This document shows positions 13,341-26,781 of a stretch of 64,000 bases of DNA, piece after piece. Position numbers and translations under genes: made by a program. The notes below the pieces were generated by a model, which saw nothing but the letters and a program-made list of their open reading frames with translations, made no database searches and was not told where the DNA came from. The stretch is taken from assembly GCA_023079485.1 (NCBI GenBank), contig CM041085.1, positions 34,147,121 to 34,211,120 on the forward strand. Reading direction: 5' to 3'. Every line of letters begins with the position of its first letter. Within the stretch, counting starts at the first letter, position 1. The DNA comes from Archilochus colubris. Its lineage: Eukaryota; Chordata; Aves; Apodiformes; Trochilidae.

Positions 13341-16300
13341 GCCCTAATTATATCATCCAGATAAAGACTAAAACATCATATAGGCACTTCTCAACACCAG
13401 ATTACCTAATGCAAAAGGAAAAACTGCAGGGGGTAAACTTCCCTGTTAGGAAAACAGAGCTTAAACTGCTCTTAAAGCTTATTTAGTCAAAGGGATCTCA
13501 AAGGAATCTCACTTGTGCCAAAAAGTAGAAATGTTTATCAGGAGCCATTTCCAATTAAAATCTTTTTCAGAACGACAGGATTTTGACCAATTAAGAGCAC
13601 ACTTGTTCCACCACCTCTTTTCCTAACTATTCTTGAATCCAAATCACTAACATAATTTTGATGATTTTCCCATGATAAAGCATTTAAGCCACCTAAGGAT
13701 GGCAGCATGGAAGCGAGGGACTCCCAGTGCAACACGGCGATTTCTTACTGCTTCTAACAGTTCTATGATGAATCTACTTAAACCTGTATGAGAAGGCTGC
13801 AGCAGCAAAGGCTCAGGGAGGCCATTACCACTGCAGTAGGTGGCAGATGCCCTTACAAGTCATAGCATTATTTAATTCACACGTTGACACACGAACAGGT
13901 ACATACAGGTATTTCAAGCATCTCAATCAGCACAGCATGAAGGCACCAACTACAGGTAGCATGAAAAGTTCATATGATCCCAAATAACACATAGCTTAGA
14001 TGCCAGTGTTTTATACACTGGTTTGCCTCTTCTCAGGCACTTTCCATCCCAGGAGATGAATGCCAGGTACAGTTTCAGTTCTGCTAACACAACCTTTTCA
14101 TCCTTATTTTTAGAACTGAATCAATATTTCTACAAGTCCTCAGGCAAATGCCTTTTACCTGTACTCTGTATTGCTCCTGTACCAGCCAGTACTAATGACA
14201 TCCTTGTGAGGAAACAGAGCCTTTATTCCACTCCGTATGTGGAATTCCACATTTTTATGAAACCTTATCACCTGTATTCTCCTCTTTGCCAGACTCAACT
14301 TTTTTCCTCATATCCATGATTCATTTGAACCATTGCTCTGTGCTCCATAGGGTCTGGCTTTTATCTACTCTTCTTTACCATCAGGTAATTTCCTTTAACC
14401 TACCAGCTCTTGCCTACCACCATTGGCTGATACACTGTAACTGAACATCTTTTGAGGAAACATATGAAGCAGCCTAAGTCCAAAAACACTGAGGCATTCA
14501 GAACTCTACAGAAGCTCAAACCTCTCTTGGGTAGCATAGAATCAATAATCTACACCTGCCACCTTTCTTTCTGCTTTACTCCTTTCCACTAAACACAGAA
14601 GTTTGAATCGAACAGAGAGACAAACAACCCACAACTAGACATGTTGATTTTCATTAAAAACGAAACAAAGCTTTCAAATTATTTTGATTACCTGTACATC
14701 TGTAGGCACAGGACTTCCCACACATTGACCTGGCATTACTTCCTAATATATCCTAGCTCATTTTCTACATCTTGCTTTAATCTGGGTTTTAACCTCTTTC
14801 AGGTGGCTGCTAAGCATTTTGCAACAAAAACGAGTGTTTTGACAGCAGCCCAAGAGAAAAGTCACCTCTAACCTTTAAATACTGAAAGGATGAATTAAAA
14901 AGACCAATGTTATGATTGTGTATTTCCTCCTTTTCGAGAAGAAATCATTAACAACACTCAAAGTTTGCATTATTTGCATAATACTGTTGCTAGCCTCAGA
15001 TGTCACAGTGGAAGGCAAAACAAGGCTTCGACAGTACCCAGAACACTAATTCTACTTGAGGCTGAACTGCAGTAAACAAGATAACCCCGAAATATAATGA
15101 AAGAGTCCTCTCATGCTCACACATAGATGGCAGCTTAACAGATGAACCTATTTTGAAAATGTGTGATGTATAAAAAAAAAATACTCCAAAAGTCTTAAAC
15201 ATGTTTCTTCTATGTTCAGCACATACTTCACCTCAAATTTATTACATCTTAAACTCATAGTAAAGTTTTACTCAGGGGGGGGTCATGGGGGTCAGAGAAA
15301 GTCTCAAACCCTGCATTCTTATAACCATTTAGAAGAAATACTTCTTCATATACTCAACAAAGCACAATGAGAAAAACATTTTTACTTTGGGAGAACAAGA
15401 AATGATCTTTGCTTAACCAGATATGAAGCTTAAGAACTTGTAAGGCCTTGATTTTTTTAATGTACAGAAAGATGTTAAGAGCTCCCTGTTGTTTTCAAAA
15501 GTTCATTTCAAGAAATATTTGAAAACAGAAATGTTGATTTTGGAGTGTTTCTCAGTGTCATGATACCAATGTCTTCAGTTATACTTAAAGTAATACTGAA
15601 AGATTGCAGGGGGAAATTTTCATTTTGGAAGCCATTACAATATGACAGTCTTTGACATGCCCTACTTAACTTCCTCCAGTTGTTATTTGAAAATAGCTCA
15701 CAATATTATGTAAACTCAAGGGTAAGCTTAGTGATTATACTTCATTTGCAGAGTGTGTCAAAGCATATAATCAGAGCAAAAGATGGAGAAGACCAGGTAA
15801 CAGGACTGAACAAGGGGAAGCCCTGCCCAAGCACCTACATCTGCCTTCTCAATGGTTACAAGCCAGGACAGTGGGCAGGGTTAAGAGCTTTTTATAGACT
15901 TTCTCCAGCCAGCAGGCTCCAGCCAGGCCCAGCAGTTCTCCCCTCACACAGCACCACTTGCAATTTTAGCCAGACTGCAGCACAATGAAGGAGGGCAAAT
16001 GACATTCCATGACCAAGGTGCTTCAGAACTGCATAAAACCAACAAATTGTGAAGCTTCAGTATTATCTTTGTCTGATTTCACAGAATGCAAGATAATGCA
16101 GAAACAAGTCTACTACACACAGCTCTGCCTTACATTATTAGCTTCCTGTGGCCCCATTTTAGCTCTTCCATGTCCACTACACTAGGGTTTTTTGCCAGTA
16201 GAATGTATAATATGAACTTCTAGGTGTTTTCATTACATTTCACAAGGGCAACATCTCTATAAATGAGTTATGTGATTGACCAGAATCGTATAAACATTGG

Positions 16301-17498
16301 TGAGCGATACATCACCTTCAACAGACACAACCTTGCACAATATAATGTTCTCTTCCTTACAATTACAGTAAGCAGCTTGCTGTTGGGATACTCTGTCTTC
16401 TGTCATTTATATTCAATGTAAATATGTTCAGATTAACAGCTCTACTGATAACAGCACTTTTTTCATAATAAGCTGTCCAAATCCTACGTACATAGAAAAC
16501 AGATGATGTAATTCCAATCCAGATCTAGCCACTTAGTTCTATGCATCACAAAATAACTGTGTTAAATGAGGCAATCTGATTGAAGGAAAAAATACATTAA
16601 AACATACAAGAGAAACATGAACAGCATTCACATCAGGTAAGTGGGACAAAGGAAATTCATATATCACAGAAACACAAAATCCTCTTAGCTAGTGATGTTC
16701 AAACTTTTCCTGCCACAGAATCAAAGATACGAATTTTTAAAAGATCTGTCAGGTCTCCACAGGTTTTCTCCTTTTTTTCCCCTTGATACATTTTCCTCTT
16801 CATGCAGACTGAACCCAGACTGAACCTCTCTCTCTGTCCTATGTCCTCAAAGGAGATGTATAGGATATGCAAAGGCAGGAACAACGATAATGTGATACTT
16901 AGGTAGTATCTTCTATTTCTTGGACAGGGAGGACAGACCTCTCCTTCTAGATTTCAGACAAGCTATATTAAAAGCGACTGTAAATGGTGTCAGTTTCCTC
17001 AGTTATTTCTCAGGTTTCCAGACTGTGGCCTGTATAGGAAGGAAGGCCAGCTGGAGTGGTGCCAGGCAGCAGGAGAAGGTGAAAAGCTGATACAAGCATG
17101 ACAGCTTCTTGGACTGCTGGAAAAGGAAAAGGAAGGCAGCAGGCAGGGATAGGAGGCAGTGAAGCCCAGGAGGACTTTACTTGGAGGGAAGTAGAGTAAA
17201 TTTTTTGGTTGGACAATCACACAACATGATTTGGTTTAATCAAGTATACAATTTATGAATAGTCACCTTCCATAGACATTTAAGAGCCCCCAGTGCCACA
17301 GATGTCAACACAATACGTGTGTCAAACCTTAAAAATAAAAACCTGCTCCTTTCACATGCCAGACTTCTAAAATACTGGGTTGGTTTTTTTTTAAAAACCT
17401 TCCAACAGGCTGCAAGTTTCCCCACTCTAGTAGATAACTTTAAAACACCTTCCATTGAGAAAAAGCATGAATAATAGCAGTATTATTTTGTTTCTCAC
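13341..17498. other. UTRN intron segment, nothing specific seen
   Basis: Intronic sequence directly 3' of the last rod-domain exon. A G-run pair near 15276-15292 (nine or ten Gs, then five) might form a quadruplex. Open frames here lack domain signatures. Confidence 0.6.
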
Positions 17499-17688
17499 CT
17501 GCATCTGCTTTCGGAGTTCCCTTATGCAAGCGCTGTCCTGAGCAGTGTTCTCACGCTGGGATGCATCTGCTAGAACATTAACTGTTGTCTCTGCCTCTTG
17601 AAGCCACTTGAGGAAGCTCTCCAGATCCTTGTGTGAGGCTTGTACTGTCTTCAGCTCTGTCTCCAAGAAATTCTGTCTATCGACAGCC
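17499..17688 (-). CDS. UTRN: Utrophin exon 26 of 26 in window (dystrophin exon 55 counterpart; R21 end/R22 start)
   Basis: 190 bp, the same as dystrophin exon 55. Acceptor TTTTCAG|GGCTGT and donor ATGCAG|GTGAGAA. The first base completes the previous codon and the exon ends in phase 0. The protein includes [20 protein letters not shown], a classic spectrin helix A with the conserved WLQEAE core. It continues [10 protein letters not shown] and RELRKQMQ, very close to human utrophin ([20 protein letters not shown] as I remember it) and less close to dystrophin (FPLDLEKFLAWLTEAETTAN). This exon decides the gene as UTRN rather than DMD. The next exon is not in the window. Confidence 0.98.
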
Positions 17689-20600
17689 CTGAAAACAAGA
17701 CAAGTGTCAGAACATTCCCTCATAACAGACAGCACTACATGTACCATAATGAAACTGCTAAAGGGAATCTGAAAGTTCTCTCTATTAAGAAATTTTATAT
17801 CTGTCACAGCTTTTAATCATTATTTATGCCCCTGTTTTAGTTATTACATCTATAGCTACCCACAGTTGTTCTGAAGTTGTTATATTTGTCATGGCTCTTG
17901 ACCAATATATATCCCTTCCACGAGGGATGTGGAAGAAATGAAGTTTTTAATTAAAAGTACAACTTTTCCTTTTTGAGTACTGCCACCACAGACTTATGCT
18001 ACCTCAGCTGGTTGAAGCATTATTCCCATGTGTGAAAAGCACTGAGGGTTTGGGGGGCCTTTTCTTCTTTTTTTATGGTGAGAAGAAACATTTTCCCTAA
18101 ATTTGACAGAGTTCTAGTGCTGAGGGATGAAAAGTCAAATACCTGGTCCCTTTGCTCAAAGAGAAGACTTATGACACTATCACACAAACATCATAATGCA
18201 CTGCTTTCATAATAGTGAAGCCATGCTCAATGTTTTCTTATCACTGAAATGAAACTCAGATGGGAAACAGTCAGCAATTTTTAAAGCTCTGATTAACAGT
18301 GTTAGAGCATGACAAGATAAATTTCATCCATTTGCAGCTGCAGTTCTGCAGTATCCCTTTTCCCCAAATCAGGGCAAAAGAAACAAGCTTTCCCACACCT
18401 GCACACTTCACAGAAATCTCTAACAGGGCTATCCAGAATGCTGCTGCTATGTAAGGAGAAAGTTCAATTTTATTTTCATATCAAGCACTAGCCATTTTAT
18501 AAGATTTTAGTGGTAAAATGATGTTTAATTTCAAGTAATACAACACAATACACTCAGCATTTATTGTTTTCACATGAACTGAACACAATTCTCCAGACAG
18601 GCACAAACTTTTGTCTTCTGCCACCCTTTATTCTATTGAGGCTTTCTTTACTTTTTTCCATGATGTGAAGCTGCAGGTGTTCAGTACCATTCAGAATGAC
18701 GTTACAAAGCAGGCATTCTGGTTTGCTATCACATCAGAAAAGAGAGATTCAAGGAAAAGCTGTTTTCCTTCAAGGCCAGTAAGAAAATCTTGTGCAACCC
18801 CAATTCTACAAGGCTTACCTAACCAGGTATTAGCATAACCAACTTAATTTCCTAGAGACTATATTACTTGAAAAAAGATAATGCTGCAATGTCTACTTTA
18901 GAAACTTAGCTCTTATGTCACTGTTAATTATTGCTTTATCCAAAATAAGTCTGTGTGAATCATTCCTGACTTAATGCTTTCCTAGGTTTTGGCTACTGGC
19001 AAATGGCTAGCAGGGCAAGCAGCTCTCATTCTTGCTTCTCACTGAAAGTTCTGGCATGCTTTGCCCCCTTTTGAGAAATAATACTAAATGCTAGGGATTA
19101 GAAATGGTTTGGTAGATATTGACTAGAAAAGATAACAAGCACAAGCTCAAAAATTAGAGCACACAAAAGAACTGCAAAAAAAAAATGTAAAGTAAAAGCA
19201 GTAACAAGCTCTGACTTCAAAACTCCTTCCCTCTGCAGGGATTTTTTGCCTAGCAGGGGGTTAAAGCCAAAGGAGGAAGAACAGGAGTGACAACAGGAAG
19301 AACAGACTGGTAATAAAGGTGACCTTCAAAGAAAAAGATAAGCCCCAAAGGATGAAACACTAAGTGACCCAGATCTCTAAGTCTAAGTACTGATGTAGTT
19401 GATGGGAATTGAGACAACCTGAACTTTGTAACTAATAACATTCATTGAAGAATCTTTAGCCTACAGTTTTAATTTCTCAAACTTTCTGCGTGGTTAAAAA
19501 TTAAAGGAAAGAATAAAATTATATTATAGTCCCACTGCTGTTGTGACATTTGAATTGAAGTTGAAAAATTATTCTTTTAACTAAATATGTACTCCAGCAG
19601 CAGCATAAATTGACAGATTTACCAATGTTCTTCTAAGATTATATGGGTGCTTTTAAAAAGCACCTGTATAGCAGAAGCAAGCAACACTTTTACAGAGCAG
19701 ACAAATATTTTCATTTCCTTCCAGTCAAGGCCAGAAATGTAAAACAGAAAATGGGGAACTCTGTACCGCAGATTAATTACTACCAGATGCCATAAAAAGA
19801 TGACTCAGATTTTTAAAGAAGTCTAAATTGTATCAGAACAGCCTCAAAATACAGACAGTCCTTCAAGTATGTAAGAATTAAATGTAAGAAGAAACCTGAA
19901 GAATTCTTTACAAATTATTCATTACAACAGCTAATTTCACTTAATAGAGTGATAGTGGAGAAGGCCTAAGCAAATTATATTAGCAAAGGCACCTGCGAGG
20001 AAAATAAAATTGTAACTCTGATATTTATTCTTTTCATGGTTCTGTTTCAGGTTTCTGTTCCAGCCTTTTTTTTTCTTTTCAAATATAAACCAAAAATCTG
20101 CAATGCAAACAAGTGTGATCAAAAAAATAAAATGATAAAATAATAACTGAAACAGTAGAGACAGTCATTAATGGCAGAAAAAACACAGATATAGTTTCAT
20201 CCTAAAGTATAAAAACTGAACATAAATAGCCACCAGGAAGAGTAACCAATATACACCAATGTCAAACTGGGAGTTCCAACCTCTTAATGCCAACAGTTTT
20301 AAAATAAGTTCCTTCAACATCACAAGCCATGGTTACAGATTTCCTGGTGGTGTCATTGTGCCATTCAGGATGGTGATCCTTCAGTGATGTTACTAAGGTC
20401 CCCTTTCCACAACCTTCAAGCATGTGAACAAACTGGTATTTTAAAGCACCATGCTATAAATACAGATTTGTTCTTACAGAAGCCATAGAGCCACACGTGT
20501 GTTCTATGTCCAACCCTGAAATTTTCCAAGATCCATCACACGAAGTAAGTCTTAACACTCAAGGTTCACTAGTATTTTTATTTACTGCATTTATAGCAAG

Positions 20601-22578
20601 TATAAAAACATCCATTCCCTTGAAAAGGTGCTTCCACTGCACATTCTCCCCTTTTAATTCTTTCCTGCTGCTCCACAGGGTTACAGTAAGCAGCTTCACA
20701 CTGGCTCTCAGCAGTCTCCTAGATATTCTTTCTGGCCCTAGTTAAAAAAAAGAAGCAGATTCTCCTCTTCCTAAGGCTGCAGACTGCAAAACAGTAGCCC
20801 CAGTGATAGAGGAGCTACAGTTACACACAACAGAATGTAATTGTTCATTATTCCAGACTGGAAGCAGATTCAAAGATAATTAAGAGACTTCCAGGCAAGA
20901 GGATTCCTTTGGGGTCACCTGCTCTGAGCCGTGGGCAGTTTTATCCCAGTTCTAGCCAAAACACTGCAAAGTTTGAATTGAATGAGACTACTACAGAGCT
21001 GTAGTCTACTATTACCTTTTATCCAACCAAAAAGCTGTTTCCCCTCACTATCTAATTGCATCTTCATCCCCAGAAGTCATCATAACATTCAGATGAAGTA
21101 AATGGCATTTTGGAAAAATTATTGGTTTATTTTGAGGGAAGAAATGATGGTCTGGATGATGAAAATGTTGCAGTTCCTAATATCACTGCAAATGCACAGT
21201 CAAGAAGGGTGATTTCAAGAGATGATCTCATCACTATGACCTAGTTCAGAAGAAGTAAAATCAAAAAGCCAAGGAAGCTGGCTTTTTACTGCCATATGGA
21301 GTCCCCCCCACAGTCTACTGGAAGTTTTCTGAAGAACAATAAATAGAAATTGTCTGCATCACACAGAATAATTGTTTTTTACTCACTTGAAAAATCCTGT
21401 TTTATGCATAAAAACATTTAGAGATTAAAAAGTTTTTATTCTCTCTCAAAAAATCACATGGAATGAGCCACACTTTTGTATGCTTTGCCTGTTTTGCATC
21501 TCATTTCTCAATGGACATAACCAGGAAACCAACTGCCACATCAAAAGTATAAAATGACAAAAGCACCATTTTTTTCCCAGAAAAGGATAAAGTGACATTC
21601 TATTCTGCTTCTTTCATTACCTGCTTCTTAACACTGAGTTCTCCTCTTACTCCCCAAGACAGCATCAGCTTCAGCTTTATTACCTAGAATTTTTATTTCC
21701 TTAACAGACATCTCATTACATGAATTGCATGTTTCCACCATACATGCAAAATATATACACACACACACACACACACATTCTTTGTCACCTTTTTAGTCCC
21801 ATATAGATAGGATCAGTTTTCTCTTCTGTCTGTCTAACCACAAAGCAAATAATCCTTTAAGCTGCAGGCACCAAGTCAGACACTTTTCTAAGCATTAATG
21901 ATCTGACAAATACTGCAAAGAATTTCTGATAAGATTACCTTGCAGAAATAATATTATGCATATGGAAACACCATAATTTCATAAAACATATTTGCAAATG
22001 TGTCTTAATAGAGGATAAATGGAAAGAAGTAAGTGTCAAGTAAGTCTCATTTCCTGTAGAGCTCAAGTATTTTCTAGAGGAATGCTATGAACATTGCACT
22101 CAAGAATCCCAAGCACAGATTCATGAAGGGAAAGTTCTCTTACATATAAGTCCATTATGAATTATTGTGTTGGAAGACCACAGTAAGTACTTTCAAGCCT
22201 TATGAGGGAAAGCACAGCAACCAACTATAAACATAAAGCTTGCCAGAATCAAGGAAGGGAAGAGGAACTATTCAAAGACACCTAGAGAAAAATAGCCACA
22301 GGCAAACCTGAGACCACAAGAAAGTAGTCCTTTGTGGTTTGCATTTTTCATATTAAAAAAAGCCCACATAAATGGGAAATCATACAGAAGCCTTCGTGGT
22401 GAACTGTTGGAACTGCCATCATCATAGCTCAAAGTAGCTTCACTACAATTGACTAATTAACCAAAGGTGCCCTAAGTGCTGCATTTAAGCAGACAGAGAA
22501 GAGACTGCAATAAATGAGTATACATCAGATGCAAGGTGAAGACAAACAGCTCAATAGAGACTGAAACCTTGTCATTAC
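17689..22578. other. UTRN intron, 4.9 kb
   Basis: AT-rich intron between the partners of dystrophin exons 54 and 55. It carries a dinucleotide repeat at 21751-21777. I see no other exon or recognisable element. Confidence 0.7.
21751..21777. repeat. (AT)n(AC)n microsatellite
   Basis: Three AT units followed by ten AC units in an intron. It is perfect apart from the AT-to-AC switch, so it is likely polymorphic. Confidence 0.97.
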
Positions 22579-22733
22579 CTTTGGTTCAGGTTAACCCAGC
22601 AAGTGTTCATTTGGTCAGTGGTTTCCTTCACCCTCCTTGTATCATAATCACGATATTCTCGAAGAAGTTTATTAGAAAGATCATTGAATGCAGCTGCCGT
22701 GATGTCACCTCTATGCAAATCCTGTACTAACAG
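22579..22733 (-). CDS. UTRN: Utrophin exon 25 (dystrophin exon 54 counterpart; spectrin repeat 21)
   Basis: 155 bp, identical in length to dystrophin exon 54. Acceptor is a long T run ending TTTTAG|CTGTTAG; donor is CCAAAG|GTAATG. It starts in phase 0 and ends with two bases of a codon completed by G from the next exon (AG|G, Arg). The protein contains AAAFNDLSNKLLREYRDYDT followed by RRVKETTDQMNTCWVNLNQR, with the repeat's helix C tryptophan. The LLREY-x3-DTR pattern is shared with dystrophin (LLRDYSADDTR). No long start-codon frame covers it, so gene finders based on long ORFs would miss it. Confidence 0.97.
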
Positions 22734-24050
22734 CTAAAAAAAAAACATTCCAGAATGAGAACATACAATAAAAATCATACTATTTTTCATACTAGGCATT
22801 TTACCGTATAACTTTTTTTTTTTTGGTATTTTGTTTTTTTTGTTAAAAACCAGAAAGTGTGCATATTTTTCATCTAGAAGAAAAATCTTTGAAAAAAAAA
22901 AATCTATGGAGACTAAGTGTCTTGAAAATGAACTCATCAAAACACTGCTAGGTGAAGAAAAACTATATTTCCAAGAAGGCCAAAGGCTAGAAAAATCTCC
23001 CGTATTTTACTGACAACGTAAGTAAAAACATTTCCATATTTTTAGTAAAATGAGTAAGTTTAAATTATGGTAGCAGTGATATAAGCAGCATTTAAAAGTG
23101 TCATAAATGAAGTGCATAGCATGGCAATTTATGTTCATTGGTTTGTGGCTTCTTTTTTGTTCTTGTTTTTTTTTTTAACTGAGGCAAATACATTAGATGT
23201 AATTGCTTATTATGATAGGATATTCATAAGGTGACTTTAGAAAATTCCAAACCAAGATTATTTCTAAACTAATAAATATACTTTCACATATATGGAAATA
23301 TAGCTTTATATACAGTTTTATCCAGTGATCTCTGTACTCCTCTTGCTCGTGTAAGGAAAGACAATGAAGAAGACTATTTTACTGTTTACTAAAATAGTGA
23401 TGGATCATTGAGGAATTATCACAGTCATACTCTGTGCTTCTTTCCACACCCAGATGCATGCACCCCTGCCTTGTCCCATTATGAATATATATAAAAATTT
23501 ACATATATACACACACATGCTTTTTTAAGCTTTATTATAGCCCCCTTCTAAATACTGCACTGATAAGAGCCCCTCCTTGCTGACTTGTCTAATTCTCATC
23601 CTGTGCCACCCACATTCTAACATTCTGACACCACCAGGACAGAGGCTACCAGACTTATTTATCAGTGCCCCTGGGACCATCACAAGTGAAAATCAGGATA
23701 ATTTTAAATAATTTGGTTCATTCATGGAATTAACTAATCTATTGCTAATGGGTTTCTATGAAGAAATACATGCTACATTCTGTGACTTCATGATTTAACT
23801 TCTATTGGTCTAGGTTTCAAGCGTTTTACATATAATTTATTTGCTGTTCCACTATACTTATTTCAACTACACTTACAAAGACACACGTGCCAACTGTTTC
23901 CCTCCAAGAAAGCAGTTATCAGGAACTTATACACACACACACACCATAGAGACAATTTAGATGATATAATGCCCAAAAAGTCCGAATTCAATCTGATCGC
24001 ATTACTAAGGAGCCTGATAGAGGTAGGGGGGAAAGTGCAGGTGGTCTTAC
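22734..24050. other. UTRN intron, 1.3 kb
   Basis: AT-rich intron with T-rich and CA-rich short runs (for example 23929-23943) and no recognisable gene. Confidence 0.7.
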
Positions 24051-24256
24051 TTTGATGTCTGTGATCTGTTTGATAAGCATCTCTTTTGGGGCTTGCAGGA
24101 GCGTACGCAGACGGATCTCACACTGCTCCATGAGGTGCTCCATTTCTTGCTTCCTTTCATCCCATTGCACGCTGTCTGCCAGCAGGTACTTCAGCTGCTG
24201 CTGTCTCACCTCCACACCATGCTGGGTATTGTCCCACTGGTTCTTCACCTTCTCCA
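24051..24256 (-). CDS. UTRN: Utrophin exon 24 (dystrophin exon 53 counterpart; R20 end/R21 start)
   Basis: 206 bp, six fewer than dystrophin exon 53 (two codons shorter). Acceptor CTCCACAG|TGGAG and donor ATCAAA|GTAAGAC. Two bases complete the previous codon; it ends in phase 0. The protein starts EKVKNQWDNTQHGVEVRQQQ (end of helix C, then helix A), then LADSVQWDERKQEMEHLMEQ, and finishes KEMLIKQITDIK. KNQWD-TQHGVE-RQQQL matches human utrophin, and dystrophin has IQNQWDEVQEHLQNRRQQL at the same place. Mutations in the dystrophin partner exons are common DMD lesions. Confidence 0.98.
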
Positions 24257-25581
24257 CTGTGGAGAAGATACAGAATATGAAAACCCAGAGGGAAATAAAC
24301 AGTTAGCCATAACTACCTCTTAATTGCCAGTTCTCAAATACATTAATTTCCATAATTAGCAATTAATTTCCCCATGTAGTTCAGACATTCACAAAAGGCA
24401 AATGAAAAATGCAGGTATGCTTCCTGTTTAAGCAGGTCAGCATACTGGCAATAACTACTATTTCTGGAATATTTCAAAGGAATATTTTCAGGAATATTTT
24501 CATTTAATTCAAGTACACATGTGGGGAGGCAAATCTGCCACAGCTGCACTGCAGAAATACACCAGCAGCAGGGCTCCAAGAAGCATGATTTTAGGGTGAT
24601 GGCTACACCAACAAGTTATCTTTGTACACCTGCAACTTAAACCAGTACAAACAAATTCTGATGAGATCTGGATAGTTTACATGAAGTGTGTGTGAATACA
24701 GTCCAGTGGCACCTATGCTAGTATTTTGGCCAAGGCAGAAACAGTCCAGTAACAACCTACTTCAACACTTTTGTTCCAACAGAATTATACAGACTGCAGG
24801 TAGATTACCAGCAGAACAGAGAAGATATTGATCATATCCCATTTCCTGCAAGTAGCCCATTCCTCTCTCAGTAGTTATATCAGATGATCAAAATAAATAG
24901 GTCTTAACCTCTAATAAATAAAGGGTGAAAAAGACAAGGCAAGAGCCTAGGGTGAAAAAGTGTCAGGGAAAGCAGTAAGGTTGCCTTCAGAGAGGAATAT
25001 CGTAGCTTAATACTTACAGAGCATTAAAAAAGAGAAGTACTTGAAAGTCTATAAAGATGGAAACATATTTCCCAATTACCTGTCATGACGGTTATTGAGA
25101 AGATAGTATATGACTAACACTGAAGAGTAAAAAAGTAAATATAAAAAAGCAAACCTAACAACAACAACAAAAAAAGCTAACTAGACTTTCTGAGCATACC
25201 TATACTCTGAACAGCAACAGGTAGGTTGTGTGCAAGCCATACAATGTAAGGATGTAATTTTTTTAGAAAACTAGTATTAACTTGTTACTCAGGTCACTTC
25301 CATCTTTCATGAAGTAAAAATGCCAAAAATTGTGTTTTAAGCTAAAACTAATTTTTATTTTTTCACTTTTGCAACAATACGAAGCTATTATGCTTGGGAA
25401 GATCTCAAACTCAGTACGATAAACAATATTCAGTTTCACAGAGCTCTAAAAGACTATGGCAGTGAAGCTCACTTTTCAGAATAACTATTACTGTTGAAAA
25501 AGTCTAATAAGATGTATAATATAGATTTATTGTTTCCAACCCACTGGTAACTTCTTGATTCATTTTCAGGGATCATGTAGG

Positions 25582-25721
25582 TCATAGAATCATCACAGAA
25601 TGGTTTGGGTTGGAAAAAACCTTAAAGACCACCTAGTTCCTACCTCCCTGCGTGAACAGGGACACCTCCCACTAGACCAGGTTGCTCAAAGCCCCATCCA
25701 GCCTGGCCTTGAACACTTCCC
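25582..25721 (-). mobile_element. CR1 LINE 3' fragment
   Basis: Reverse-oriented CR1 tail. The plus strand reads CATAGAATCATCACAGAATG, GTTTGGGTTGGAAAAAACC, AAAGACCACCTAGTTCCTAC, GGGACACCTCCCACTAGACC, AGGTTGCTCAAAGCCCCATC and CAGCCTGGCCTTGAACACTT in the standard order. Only the 3' UTR end is present, so it is 5'-truncated, as is usual for CR1. No target duplication is obvious. Confidence 0.93.
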
Positions 25722-25785
25722 AAGTGATCATGATAAATGAGAACTTAGAAGGAAACTTCAATAACCCAACAGCAAGTAATAATAT

Positions 25786-25834
25786 GGGGGGAGGGAAGTG
25801 GGGGGGGTGGGTATTTAAATAAATAAATAAATAT
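25786..25834. repeat. G-rich run followed by (AAAT)n
   Basis: Four G runs (six, three, eight or more, and three Gs) within about 27 bp at 25786-25812, then an AAAT/TAAA repeat. The G runs meet the usual quadruplex spacing on the plus strand, which is the template strand for UTRN. Confidence 0.85.
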
Positions 25835-26663
25835 TTTACTGTATCTGATAAAGAGTATGTTCAAAGGAAAAAAGCAGCTGCTGGGAGACATCAGCAGGTA
25901 CACAAAAACAGCAAAATCAAAACCAGCAGGAGTTTAAAAAGGCTGTAACTCTGTGTGCTGCCTAATGAACTGCAAATAAATACCTCCTAAGTGTTTAGGT
26001 CTCCTCCCAAAACTAAAAAGAAATATCCCAGAGAAACAGCTGCCTACAATAGCAACTTGGCTGAAATAGATAGACAACTGATGTTTTTTAAAATACTTTT
26101 ATCTATTATGCATACTTTTATAATGTTTATTATAATACATAATATTATTAAAGAAATAATATTTGTTGATGCCTTTTTTCCTTATTAATGGTCAGATTAA
26201 CATTTCTCTCTCCACTGTTGACATATTTTTAATCTCTTCAGTCTCCAGCAAAACAGGACAGAAAAGTAGTGTAAATCTTCAAAGCCTCAGTGTTCAGTGG
26301 GTTCAATAGGAAAGCTCCTAGAAAAAGTTGTCAGGGCCACAAGCCTGTCATTAAAGGCAGAAGGATTGGGAAGAATTCCTGATAAGACTGTTCTTAATTC
26401 CCAATGACCATACAGTAATTGGAAGGGATGTTACAGAAAAGGAAGTTTTTCTGTACTCTTAGCTATTTGAGTAATTAAGCTTCATTTAACAACATACAGC
26501 AGACCCACACACGTTTGCAAGAAATTGATTTGTTTGCCTCAGTTTTTAAACAACAAGGTGCATAAAGCTAGGCTCAAAATCAAGAGTTTTAAGAGGAAGA
26601 TATAAAGATTATTTTACTGCCATGGAAACACTGTATTTGTAAACATATAATTAAGAAACTTAC

Positions 26664-26781
26664 ATTTTTCTGTGATCACTGTCCTAATGTCTGAACTGGA
26701 AGTTTTATTTTTCAGATTCTGAGCCAATGTAAAAACAGAATCAAGTTGGGGGTGCCGCTGATCCAGCTCTGCCTTTGTCAT
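26664..26781 (-). CDS. UTRN: Utrophin exon 23 (dystrophin exon 52 counterpart; spectrin repeat 20 helices B-C)
   Basis: 118 bp, identical to dystrophin exon 52. Acceptor TCTCAACAG|ATGACA and donor AAAAAT|GTAAGTT. It starts in phase 0 and ends with one base (T), which joins TG of the next exon to encode Leu. The protein MTKAELDQRHPQLDSVFTLA then QNLKNKTSSSDIRTVITEK follows dystrophin DLEQRRPQLEELITAAQNLKNKTSNQEARTI closely and human utrophin even more so ([20 protein letters not shown]). Confidence 0.98.

Larger units (their letters stand above)
24257..26663. other. UTRN intron, 2.4 kb
   Basis: Intron containing the CR1 fragment at 25582-25721 and a G-rich plus (AAAT)n stretch at 25786-25834. 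Nothing else is recognisable. Confidence 0.7.
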